Shown: piece after piece, positions 18,750-26,626 of the stretch | Layout of the letters: each line of letters opens with the position of its first letter | How positions within the stretch are numbered: the first letter of the stretch is position 1 | Source of the DNA: Diaphorobacter sp. HDW4A | GTDB lineage: Bacteria > Pseudomonadota > Gammaproteobacteria > Burkholderiales > Burkholderiaceae_C | Reading direction: 5' to 3' | NCBI RefSeq assembly: GCF_011305995.1 | Contig: NZ_CP049910.1 | Location: forward strand, 3,286,001 to 3,350,000 | Length of the DNA: 64,000 bases | Program-made: the position numbers and the translations under genes | The notes under the pieces: generated by a model | The model's input: the letters and a program-made list of their open reading frames with translations, nothing else | Databases searched by the model: none | Told to the model about the DNA's origin: nothing

Positions 18750-19997
18750 TCAAAGGCCGTCGCCCGCCGACTGATGGAGCGCTTCCATGCGTTCCCGGTG
18801 AATCGCAAACTGCACACCTGCCTGCCCAGCAGCAGCGGCGCCGATCAGCACGATCGCAGCAGACAGCGCAGGGTTGTCTCCCCAACCCACCATCAGCGTG
18901 AACAGCGCGCCAAGCGCCATCTGCGAGAAGCCATAAAGTCCGGCGGCTGAGCCGACATGGTGTGCATCGACCATCAAGGTCTTGGACAGCGCTGCGGGGC
19001 TGGCTGTGCCCGAACCGGTGGCGAATAGCAGCATCAGCACGACGATGGCAGGCAAGTTGAGCCAGCCGAGCAGTTCCAGCATCAAAAAGATCGCCGCGCT
19101 GGCGATGCTCAGGCCGTTGCCGAAGACGAGCAAGCGCTCAACCGGCACGTTGAGCACCATGCGGCGGGTGACCGCATTGCCGATGCCCATGCCAATCATG
19201 ATGATGCCGAGCGAGATGCCGACGTCGCGCACGGGATGGTGCAACTGCTCGGTAATCACGAAAGGCGCTGCCGCGATGAAGGCGTAGATCGATGTCGTCG
19301 CGCAGGCGCCGCCGAATGCATAGCCCAGGTACTTGGGGGACTTGAGCAACGAGGTGTAGTCCCGCGCCAGCGCGGTGACGCTGACCACGCCGGTCGGGCT
19401 GCCCGTCTCCGGCACTCTCTTCCATGTCAGCACCAGCGTGGCCGCGCCAAGCAGCGATAAGAACACGAACACCATGCGCCAGCCGCCCAACTCCACCATC
19501 GTGGAGCCGATGATGGGCGCAAGGCCCGGCCCCACCATCATGATGAGATTGAGCAACGCAAGGGCACGCACGGCCTCGTCGGCACTCGTCGTGTCACGCA
19601 CCATCGCACGGCCAAGCGCCAGCCCCGCGCAACCGCCCAGTGCCTGAAAGAGCCGCGCGAGCACCAAGGTCTCCACATTCGGCGCAAGCGCCGCGACGAT
19701 GCCAGCACCGAGATACAGCGACAGCCCGACCATGAGCAAGGGGCGGCGGCCAAGCGCATCCGACAGTGGCCCGTAGAACAGTTGGCCAAATGCCAAGCCC
19801 AGAATGTAGATGCCAATGGTGGCCTGAACGGCGGCGCTGTTGGTGTGCAGCCCACGCGCCGCATCGGGCAACGCAGGTACGAACATGTGCATGGCGAGCG
19901 TGCCGCTCAGCGTGATCATCACCAGCAGCCAGAGCGGCGCGCGTTTGGGCGAGATGGCGGAAACGACGTTGCCTGCGCCGGACGGTTGTTCGCTCAT
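18750..19997 (-). CDS. Bcr/CflA-family drug efflux MFS transporter
   Basis: This is a 12-helix MFS proton antiporter of 415 aa. The Bcr/CflA features are the N-terminal TLAMHMFVPALPDAARGL segment, the loop GPLSDALGRRPLLMVGL and the motif C-like GLALGRAMVRD. It probably exports an antibiotic or metabolite across the inner membrane. Its start codon overlaps the stop of the upstream MarR gene by four bases, so the pair is one translationally coupled operon and the MarR protein probably represses it. Confidence 0.92.
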   Translation of the reverse strand: MSEQPSGAGNVVSAISPKRAPLWLLVMITLSGTLAMHMFVPALPDAARGLHTNSAAVQATIGIYILGLAFGQLFYGPLSDALGRRPLLMVGLSLYLGAGIVAALAPNVETLVLARLFQALGGCAGLALGRAMVRDTTSADEAVRALALLNLIMMVGPGLAPIIGSTMVELGGWRMVFVFLSLLGAATLVLTWKRVPETGSPTGVVSVTALARDYTSLLKSPKYLGYAFGGACATTSIYAFIAAAPFVITEQLHHPVRDVGISLGIIMIGMGIGNAVTRRMVLNVPVERLLVFGNGLSIASAAIFLMLELLGWLNLPAIVVLMLLFATGSGTASPAALSKTLMVDAHHVGSAAGLYGFSQMALGALFTLMVGWGDNPALSAAIVLIGAAAAGQAGVQFAIHRERMEALHQSAGDGL

Positions 19998-20470
19998 GGC
20001 TGCGATCCCTCAACCAGTTCGAGCGACTGTAGCTGCGCGCCAATGCTTTGCATGACCTCGAATGCAGCCGTCAACTGAGCGGGGCTCACGCCCGAAAACA
20101 GCTTGAGGCGGTCCAGCGTGAGCAACTCCTTTACATGCCGCAAGGTCTCCTGCCCCTTGGGCGTAATGTCGATGGTCTTGGCGCGGCGATCCACATGCCC
20201 GGCGCGGGCGATCAACCCGCCTTCCTCGAGACCATCCAGCAGCCGCACGACGGAAGAACTGTCCAGCCCCAGCGACGCGGCGAGATCCTTCTGCCGCATC
20301 GGCCCGGTGGCCCGCTCCAGATGCAGCAGCGGCAACCAGGTCGCCTCCGTCAGTCCCAGAGGCCGCAGGCGGCGATCGACTACCCGACGCCATTGCCGGT
20401 TGAGTTGTCCCATCGTGAACATGATGTTCTGCTGAACCTGGGACAAGCTTTGCGCTTCGTGGAGTGGCAT
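19994..20470 (-). CDS. MarR-family transcriptional regulator of the efflux operon
   Basis: This is a MarR repressor of about 158 aa: LGLTEATWLPLLHLER, recognition helix LAASLGLDSSSVVRLLDGLEEGGLI and wing HVDRRAKTIDIT. The ATG chosen begins M-P-L-H-E. A TTG six codons upstream is possible, but it lies inside a 24-base palindrome that looks like the operator. The gene overlaps the efflux gene by ATGA. Autoregulation with ligand-induced release is the likely control. Confidence 0.9.
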   Translation of the reverse strand: MPLHEAQSLSQVQQNIMFTMGQLNRQWRRVVDRRLRPLGLTEATWLPLLHLERATGPMRQKDLAASLGLDSSSVVRLLDGLEEGGLIARAGHVDRRAKTIDITPKGQETLRHVKELLTLDRLKLFSGVSPAQLTAAFEVMQSIGAQLQSLELVEGSQP

Positions 20471-20486
20471 GGATGGTTGTATTTTC

Positions 20487-20510
20487 AAATAAATGATATA
20501 TCAATTATTT
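20487..20510. promoter_or_regulatory. 24-bp near-perfect palindrome, MarR operator candidate
   Basis: Eleven of twelve base pairs are symmetric around the centre (core TGATATATCA, flanking AAATAA and TTATTT arms), and symmetry continues for three more pairs further out. It is 17 bases upstream of the MarR ATG in AT-rich DNA. Size and symmetry fit a MarR dimer site. Confidence 0.65.
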
Positions 20511-20598
20511 CAAATTTCATGCAATCCGAAAATCCGTGACCTCGATGACCGCGTTGCACTCTAGGTATTTACCCTTTAATTTAGTTTTTTATCGTATT

Positions 20599-20626
20599 TT
20601 GATAATTTATTAATTTAAAATAAATT
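20599..20626 (+). promoter_or_regulatory. Possible sigma-70 promoter of the VOC/FAH cluster
   Basis: TTGATA and TAAATT are separated by 16 bases, in an unusually AT-rich stretch (about 20560-20656) just before the VOC gene. This is a consensus match only. The AT-richness makes chance matches likely. Confidence 0.3.
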
Positions 20627-20656
20627 TTATCGATATGAATATGATCTAAATATCAA

Positions 20657-21238
20657 ATGAATTCCTCGCAGCATGTCAGTGTCAGCTTCAGCCACTTTGG
20701 CTTTCATGTCAGTGATCTGGAAGGCGTGGCTCGCTTCTACAAGGATGTGCTGCAGTTCACGGAAACCGACAGGGGTGATCTGGGTGCCGTGCAGCTCATC
20801 TTTCTGAGCCGCGATCCAGACACGCACCACCAGATCGCGCTGGTTTCGGGCCGCCCGGCACAGGGCCTGCCATTCAACCCGATCAATCAAATTTCCTTCC
20901 AGGTGCCAGACCTCGCCAATCTCCGGCTGGTGCACGAAAGAGCACTCGCAGCGGGCGCAACCGACATGCAGGCCACGACGCACGGCAATGCGGTGTCGCT
21001 GTACTTTCGCGACCCGGAAGGCAATCGACTGGAAGTCTTCATGGACACGCCTTGGTACTGCATCCAGCCGCTGCGTGAGCCCATCGATTTCGCCTGCTCG
21101 GACGAGGCGGTGATGCAGCAAGCCGAACACATTGCGCGCCACTCGGCCCGTTTCATGCCGCGCAGCGAATGGCGCGCGCAAATGCAGGAACGCATGGCAC
21201 GTGACCAAGGCATTCCAGCTGCATCCGTTGGTGCCTGA
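20657..21238 (+). CDS. VOC-family protein, extradiol dioxygenase/glyoxalase-like
   Basis: This is a vicinal oxygen chelate protein of 193 aa. The first beta-alpha module opens with S-H-F-G-F-H-V-S-D-L and the second with N-Q-I-S-F-Q-V-P-D-L, ending at NRLEVFMDTPW, whose Glu is the usual metal ligand. The domain resembles type I extradiol dioxygenases and biphenyl-diol dioxygenase-like proteins, followed by a ~50-residue C-terminal helical tail. It heads a five-gene plus-strand cluster, so it probably acts on an aromatic or enol intermediate. The precise reaction cannot be assigned. Confidence 0.85.
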   Translation: MNSSQHVSVSFSHFGFHVSDLEGVARFYKDVLQFTETDRGDLGAVQLIFLSRDPDTHHQIALVSGRPAQGLPFNPINQISFQVPDLANLRLVHERALAAGATDMQATTHGNAVSLYFRDPEGNRLEVFMDTPWYCIQPLREPIDFACSDEAVMQQAEHIARHSARFMPRSEWRAQMQERMARDQGIPAASVGA

Positions 21239-21315
21239 GCGACACCTGAACCAAGCCAGTCATTTCACTTCATTCCCTCCCCCAGCAACGCCATTCCCCC
21301 CTTCAGGACAGCACC

Positions 21316-22179
21316 ATGAAACTCATCAGCTTCGAACACAACGGCACAGCACACTACGGCGCCATCCTTGGCGCTGACCGGATCGTCGATCTCACACCAG
21401 CCTTCGGCAGCCGGGCTGCGGACCTCAAGTCGCTGATTGCACAGGATCTGCTGGCCGAGGCGGGCGTGTATGTCGAGCAAGCCACGGAATTTCTGCCCCT
21501 TGCCGACGTCGATCTGCTGCCCGTGATTCCCAACCCCGGGCAGATCTTCTGCATCGGGCTGAACTACGGAGAGCACGTGCGTGAAACCGGCAAGCAGATC
21601 ACGGAATGCCCGGTGATCTTCATGCGCGTGAACGAATCGCAGGTGGCACACGGCAAGGACATCGTGCGTCCGCCGGAATCGCATCGTCTCGACTACGAGG
21701 GCGAGATCGCCATCGTCATCGGCAAGGGCGGTCGCCGCATCAGCGAGGCGGACTCATGGGACCATATCGCAGGCTACGCCTGCTACAACGACGGCAGCAT
21801 CCGCGATTGGCAGGTAGCCACTTCGCAATGGGGCCCGGGCAAGAACTTCTGGCGCACCGGCGGCTTCGGCCCATGGATGGTGACATCCGACGAGATCACG
21901 GCCAACCAGAACATGCGCCTGACCACACGCCTCAATGGTCAAGTCATGCAGGAAGCCACGACCGACATGATGATCCACAGCATTCCGCGCCAGATCGCCT
22001 ACATCTCCACCTTCATCCCGTTGCAGCCCGGTGATGTGATCGTCACCGGCACGCCTGGAGGCGTCGGCAACAAGCGCGAGCCACAGGTCTTCATGAAGCC
22101 GGGCGATGTGGTCGAGATCGAAGTCGATGCCATCGGCGTACTGCGCAATGGCATTCGCGATGAACTTGTGACGGCCTGA
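21316..22179 (+). CDS. Fumarylacetoacetate hydrolase-family protein
   Basis: This is a FAH-fold hydrolase or decarboxylase of 287 aa. Metal ligands are Glu128 and Glu130 in D-Y-E-G-E-I and Asp159 in Y-N-D-G-S, the standard E-x-E...D spacing. IFCIGLNYGEH and VIVTGTPGGVG are the substrate-loop and C-terminal signatures. Relatives hydrolyse acylpyruvates or decarboxylate and isomerise homoprotocatechuate intermediates. It is placed between a VOC protein and a Bug transporter component, so it probably breaks C-C bonds in a ring-cleavage or oxo-acid pathway. Confidence 0.9.
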   Translation: MKLISFEHNGTAHYGAILGADRIVDLTPAFGSRAADLKSLIAQDLLAEAGVYVEQATEFLPLADVDLLPVIPNPGQIFCIGLNYGEHVRETGKQITECPVIFMRVNESQVAHGKDIVRPPESHRLDYEGEIAIVIGKGGRRISEADSWDHIAGYACYNDGSIRDWQVATSQWGPGKNFWRTGGFGPWMVTSDEITANQNMRLTTRLNGQVMQEATTDMMIHSIPRQIAYISTFIPLQPGDVIVTGTPGGVGNKREPQVFMKPGDVVEIEVDAIGVLRNGIRDELVTA

Positions 22180-22216
22180 CGCTTTCGCAAAACAACAATC
22201 CAAGGAGACAGACACC

Positions 22217-23206
22217 ATGCAAGCACACCACCGCCGCAGGTTCATTCAAACCGCTCTCGCCATGGCCGCCCTGCCGCTGACGATGTCGGCAACCCACGCC
22301 CAGTCCGGGTTTCCGAGCAAGCCGATCACGCTGGTCGTACCTTATGCGGCCGGCGGCCTGACCGACCAGCTCGCACGTGAACTTGGTGCCTACATGACTA
22401 CCACGCTCAAGCAGCCGGTGATCGTGGAAAACCGCCCCGGCGGCGCAGCGCAGATCGCGATGAACTTTCTCAAGGGCCTGCCCGCCGATGGGCACACGGT
22501 GTTCATCGGCGACGTGCCATCACTCGCGACCAATGTCGGACTGTTCCCCAAGCTCTCCTACGATCCACGCAAGGATCTGCAGGCCGTGACCGAACTCGTG
22601 GAGGCTCCGGCGCTGGTGGTGGTGCCCAACAAGAGCCCGTTCAAGACCTTCGACGATCTGGTGAAGGCAGCCAAGGCCAAGCCGAATTCGCTGAGCTACG
22701 CGTCGCAGGGCGTGGGCACGGGCGGTCATCTGTTCGGCACACTGCTGTCAGACCACATCAAGGCACCGATGACGCATGCCGCTTATCGCGGCTCCATGCC
22801 AGGGCTCGCCGATGTGATCAGCGCGCAGGTGGATTTCATGTACGACGCCATGCCCACCGCCGGACCGCTCGCAACCAGCCAGAAGGTGCGTGCGCTGGCC
22901 GTCGGTGCGGACAAGCGCTCACCGCTGCTGCCCGACGTGCCGACGCTCAAGGAACTGGGCTATGGCTCCATCGTGCCGACCTTCTGGTGGGGCGCCGCAG
23001 TCAAGCGCGGCACGCCCGAGCCCGTTGTGGCCAAACTGCATGAGGTGATCACCGCAGCCATGCACGATGCCGGCATCGCGAAGAAATTCACATCGCAAGG
23101 CATCCTCGTAAAGACCAATTCGCCCGCAGAATTCGGGCAGTACCTGAACAGCGAAGTGACCTACTGGACCAAGATCATGCGCGACGCCGGCATGCAGGCC
23201 GAGTGA
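22217..23206 (+). CDS. Bug-family (TctC-like) periplasmic substrate-binding protein
   Basis: This is an extracytoplasmic solute receptor of the tripartite tricarboxylate family, 329 aa. The N-terminus H-R-R-R-F-I-Q-T plus a hydrophobic stretch ending T-H-A-Q looks like a Tat-type signal. PSKPITLVVPYAAGG and GSMPGLADVISAQVDFMYD are hallmark Bug segments. AAGGAGA lies seven bases before the ATG. No TctA/TctB membrane genes are nearby, as is common for Bug proteins in Burkholderiales. Its ligand is probably the carboxylate degraded by the neighbouring enzymes. Confidence 0.93.
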   Translation: MQAHHRRRFIQTALAMAALPLTMSATHAQSGFPSKPITLVVPYAAGGLTDQLARELGAYMTTTLKQPVIVENRPGGAAQIAMNFLKGLPADGHTVFIGDVPSLATNVGLFPKLSYDPRKDLQAVTELVEAPALVVVPNKSPFKTFDDLVKAAKAKPNSLSYASQGVGTGGHLFGTLLSDHIKAPMTHAAYRGSMPGLADVISAQVDFMYDAMPTAGPLATSQKVRALAVGADKRSPLLPDVPTLKELGYGSIVPTFWWGAAVKRGTPEPVVAKLHEVITAAMHDAGIAKKFTSQGILVKTNSPAEFGQYLNSEVTYWTKIMRDAGMQAE

Positions 23207-23231
23207 TTTTTACCTGAGAAGCAGAACAGCA

Positions 23232-24011
23232 ATGAAACGTCTTATCGGCCGTACGGCCTTCATTTCCGGTGGCCTTGGCGGCATGGGCATGGCGATTGCA
23301 CATCGCCTCATCAGCGAAGGCGCGAACGTCGTGCTCGGCGACGTGGCCGAGCCGCAGCCCGGCAGCTTCGATGCCTGTTTCGGCGAGCTGCCGCACCCTC
23401 AGGTGGTGCGCCTCGATGTCACCAGCCAAGCCAGCTGGAAAGCGGCGATTGCGAAAACCATCGCGCTTCATGGCTCGCTCGATGTACTGGTCAACAACGC
23501 GGGTGTGGTGATGCGCGGTGCGCATGCGTTCGACGAAATTCCGCTGGATGAATGGCAGCGTGTCTTTTCGATCAACGTGGACGGCGTGTTCCTCGGCCTG
23601 CAGACGGCCATCGGTGCGATGAAATCCAATGCACGCGGCGGCAGCATCGTCAACCTCGGATCGGTCGCGAGCCAGGTTGGCTCGAAAGATGCGGGGGCCT
23701 ACGGCGCGAGCAAGGCCGCCGTGACCAACATGACCAAACAGGCCGCCTTGAGCGCCGCACGCTTTGGCTACCGGGTGCGGGTGAACGCGGTACACCCCGG
23801 CTACGTGTGGACACCGCTGATCGAGCAGAAGCTGATCGGGCAGTTCGGCAGTCTGGAAGCTGCGCAGATTGCGGTGCGCGCGATGAACCCCATGGGTGAC
23901 ATCGTCACGCCGGATGACGTGGCGGCCTCCATCGCCTTCCTGGCATCGGACGATGCACGCATGATCACAGGAGCCGATCTGGTGATCGATGGCGGCCGTC
24001 TGATTCAGTAG
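23232..24011 (+). CDS. SDR-family NAD(P)-dependent oxidoreductase
   Basis: This is a classical short-chain dehydrogenase of 259 aa. The cofactor motif is SGGLGGMG near residues 12-19, N-N-A-G follows, the catalytic Ser is in NLGSVAS, and the catalytic pair is Tyr157 and Lys161 (Y-G-A-S-K). The C-terminal ITGADLVIDGGRLIQ is standard. It starts 26 bases after the Bug gene, so it is co-transcribed and probably oxidises or reduces a hydroxyl/keto group in the same pathway. Confidence 0.92.
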   Translation: MKRLIGRTAFISGGLGGMGMAIAHRLISEGANVVLGDVAEPQPGSFDACFGELPHPQVVRLDVTSQASWKAAIAKTIALHGSLDVLVNNAGVVMRGAHAFDEIPLDEWQRVFSINVDGVFLGLQTAIGAMKSNARGGSIVNLGSVASQVGSKDAGAYGASKAAVTNMTKQAALSAARFGYRVRVNAVHPGYVWTPLIEQKLIGQFGSLEAAQIAVRAMNPMGDIVTPDDVAASIAFLASDDARMITGADLVIDGGRLIQ

Positions 24012-24055
24012 ACAATCGACGTTTCCGGCCAATACACCCACCATCTGACGAAAGT

Positions 24056-24817
24056 ATGTCCAGTTTGTCGCGAATGCTTGCGGTCCTTGATCTGTTCACC
24101 AGCGAAACGCCGGTATGGACCGCCGAATCGATTGCCACGCGGCTGGACTGCTCAATTCCCACCGCCTATCGCTATCTGCGCGAGTTGGGCGACTGCGACC
24201 TGCTGCGCAGCGCCGCTGCCGGGCAATACGTGCTGGGCACGCGCATCATCGAACTGGACTACCAGATGCGCCGTGGAGACCCGCTGTTGCAGGCCGCCAC
24301 GCGCCCGATGCGCGAGCTCGCAGAGCAGGCCGAGTGTGATGTCGCGTTGACCGCATTGAGCAGCCAGCACCTGCTGACGATTCACTACGAATCCAGCCAC
24401 ACAGAAATGCGCGCCAGCTACGGACGCGGCCGCCGCATGCCGACGTTTCGCGGCTCCGCATCGCTCGCGCTGCTCTCGGCTCTGGGCAAGCCCGCGCTGC
24501 GCAAGCTGCATGGGGCCAATCTCGACGAAGCACAGAACACCCCGGGTGCAGAGACGCTGGATGCCCTCAGCCTGCTGCTCAGGGATGTCCGCAAGACGGG
24601 CTACGCGACCAGCGTGGGGGCGCTTGACAGCCAGAACGCCGGTTTGGCCATCGCGGTAACGAGCGAGGAACACAATGTCCTCGCGTCGCTGGGTTTCGTG
24701 ATGTCGCTGCAGCGCTTTCAGACTCTGGAGAGCCAGCGCGCGGCGAACATGCTGCACCAGTGCGCACAGGAGATTCTGCTGAACCTCTCTGCAGCAACGG
24801 TCAGCGGGCCGCTCTGA
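24056..24817 (+). CDS. IclR-family transcriptional regulator
   Basis: This is an IclR-type regulator of 253 aa: an N-terminal winged helix (W-T-A-E-S-I-A-T-R-L-D-C-S-I-P-T-A-Y-R-Y-L) and a C-terminal ligand-binding GAF-like domain with RGSASLALLSALGKPAL. It is the last plus-strand gene of the VOC-FAH-Bug-SDR cluster and probably controls it in response to a pathway acid. It ends 14 bases from the convergent acyl-CoA synthetase gene. Confidence 0.92.
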   Translation: MSSLSRMLAVLDLFTSETPVWTAESIATRLDCSIPTAYRYLRELGDCDLLRSAAAGQYVLGTRIIELDYQMRRGDPLLQAATRPMRELAEQAECDVALTALSSQHLLTIHYESSHTEMRASYGRGRRMPTFRGSASLALLSALGKPALRKLHGANLDEAQNTPGAETLDALSLLLRDVRKTGYATSVGALDSQNAGLAIAVTSEEHNVLASLGFVMSLQRFQTLESQRAANMLHQCAQEILLNLSAATVSGPL

Positions 24818-24831
24818 CAACCCGCGCTGTG

Positions 24832-26481
24832 TCAGCCGTCAATCGCCGACGCTGACCCTGCCTGCTTGCGCAGTTCGAACTTCTGGATCTTGCCGGTGCT
24901 GGTCTTGGGCAGGTCGCCAAACACCACCGCACGCGGGACCTTGTAGCCCGCCAGATGCTTCTTGCAATGGGCGACGATGTCTTCCACCGTTGTCGTGGCG
25001 CCGTCCTTCAGCTCGACGAAGGCGCATGGGGTTTCACCCCACTTGGGGTCAGGCTTGGCGACCACAGCGGCGGCGAGCACGTCAGGATGGCGGTACAGCA
25101 CGTCTTCCACCTCGATGGACGAAATGTTCTCGCCGCCCGAGATGATGATGTCCTTGCTGCGATCCTTGATCTTGATGTAGCCGTCGGGGTACTGCACGGC
25201 CAGATCCCCCGAATGGAACCAGCCGCCACGGAAGGCCTCGTCAGTAGCATGGGGGTTCTTGAGATAGCCCTTCATGGCGATGTTGCCCTGGAACATGATC
25301 TCGCCCATGGTCTCGCCATCGTGTGGCACGGGCACCATCGTCTCAGGATCGAGCACGGCGGCCGAGCGCTGCAGGTGGTAGCGCACGCCTTGGCGTGCAT
25401 TGAGGCGCGCGCGTTCGCCGATGTCGAGCGCATCCCATTCCTGGTGCTTGGCGCAGACCGTCGCGGGGCCGTATACCTCGGTGAGGCCGTAGACATGGGT
25501 GATATCGAAGCCCATGGCCTCCATGCCCTCGATCATCGCGGCTGGAGGCGCAGCGCCCGCGACCATGGCCTTCACACCAGCAGGCACGCCCTCCTTCATC
25601 GCCGCCGGAGCGTTCACCAGCAGGCCGTGCACGATGGGCGCGCCGCAGTAGTGGGTGACGCCATGGTTGCGGATCGCGTCGAAGATCGCCTGCGCTTCCA
25701 CGCGGCGCAGGCAGACGTTGACCGCTGCGCGCGCTGCCACCGTCCACGGAAAGCACCAGCCGTTGCAGTGGAACATGGGCAGCGTCCACAGGTAGACGGC
25801 GTGCTTGGGCATGTCCCATTCGAGCACGTTGCTGATCGCGTTGATCGTCGCTCCGCGGTGGTGGTAGACCACGCCCTTGGGGTTACCGGTAGTGCCGCTG
25901 GTGTAGTTCAGCGCAATGGCGTCCCACTCGTCACCGGGCACCTTCCATTCGAATGCGGCATCGCCCGCCGCCACAAAGGCGTCATAGGTCTGCGTTCCCA
26001 CCGACTGCGCGGGCGCGCCGTAGCTCGCGTCTTCCACCTCAATGACGAGCAGCGGCGCAGTGTGCTTGCGCAGCGGCAGGGCCTTGGCGACCAGCGGCGA
26101 GAACTCCGGATCGACGATCAGCACCTTGGCTTCGCCATGGTCGAGCATGAAGGCGATGGTCTCGGGATCAAGCCGGGTGTTCAGCGTGTTGAGCACCGCG
26201 CCCGACATCGGCACGCCGAAGTGCGCCTCCACCATCGGCGGCGTGTTCGGCAGCATCACGGCCACGGTGTCGTTCTTGCCCACGCCCGCCTTCTGCAGGC
26301 TGCTGGCCAGCTGGCGGCAGCGCGCATAGGTCTCGCCCCAGGTGCGGCGCAGGTCACCATAGATCACCGCCAGCCGGTCCGGGTAGACCTCGGCAGTGCG
26401 CTCGATGAAGGACAACGGCGTGAGAGCGGCGTGGTTGGCTTCGTTCTGGGACAAATTCTGGTCGTAAATGCTCGTGGACAC
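24832..26481 (-). CDS. Acyl-CoA synthetase (AMP-forming), AlkK/DmdB-like
   Basis: This adenylate-forming ligase (about 549 aa) activates a carboxylic acid to its CoA thioester. The P-loop is YTSGTTGNPKGV, and YGLTEVYGP, GWFHSGDLAV, DRSKDIIISGGENIS and the C-terminal lysine segment PKTSTGKIQKFEL are all present. The overall pattern resembles medium-chain acyl-CoA ligases (AlkK) and methylthiopropionate-CoA ligase (DmdB). The start is GTG because AGGAGA lies six bases before it and the family N-terminus S-T-S-I-Y-D-Q-N follows; a 43-codon upstream extension would run into the dnaG promoter. It is divergent from dnaG. Confidence 0.9.
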   Translation of the reverse strand: MSTSIYDQNLSQNEANHAALTPLSFIERTAEVYPDRLAVIYGDLRRTWGETYARCRQLASSLQKAGVGKNDTVAVMLPNTPPMVEAHFGVPMSGAVLNTLNTRLDPETIAFMLDHGEAKVLIVDPEFSPLVAKALPLRKHTAPLLVIEVEDASYGAPAQSVGTQTYDAFVAAGDAAFEWKVPGDEWDAIALNYTSGTTGNPKGVVYHHRGATINAISNVLEWDMPKHAVYLWTLPMFHCNGWCFPWTVAARAAVNVCLRRVEAQAIFDAIRNHGVTHYCGAPIVHGLLVNAPAAMKEGVPAGVKAMVAGAAPPAAMIEGMEAMGFDITHVYGLTEVYGPATVCAKHQEWDALDIGERARLNARQGVRYHLQRSAAVLDPETMVPVPHDGETMGEIMFQGNIAMKGYLKNPHATDEAFRGGWFHSGDLAVQYPDGYIKIKDRSKDIIISGGENISSIEVEDVLYRHPDVLAAAVVAKPDPKWGETPCAFVELKDGATTTVEDIVAHCKKHLAGYKVPRAVVFGDLPKTSTGKIQKFELRKQAGSASAIDG

Positions 26482-26626
26482 GATATCTCCTGTTTGATCT
26501 AAGGCCTGCTCCAATGATTGTCGCCCGCCCATTTGACTATCGGACATTAGACCAAAGCGGGCTGACGCCAAACTGAGTGAAAACCACATGCCCGGAAACG
26601 GGGTTGGCATCGGTCAAAATACCCCC

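Noticed and set aside
20471..20488. TTG start for the MarR gene
   Set aside because: It overlaps the palindromic operator and lacks a ribosome site; the ATG is preferred.
24955..26502. 515-codon plus-strand frame
   Set aside because: Antisense to the acyl-CoA synthetase gene and rich in His, Arg and Val like other antisense frames.
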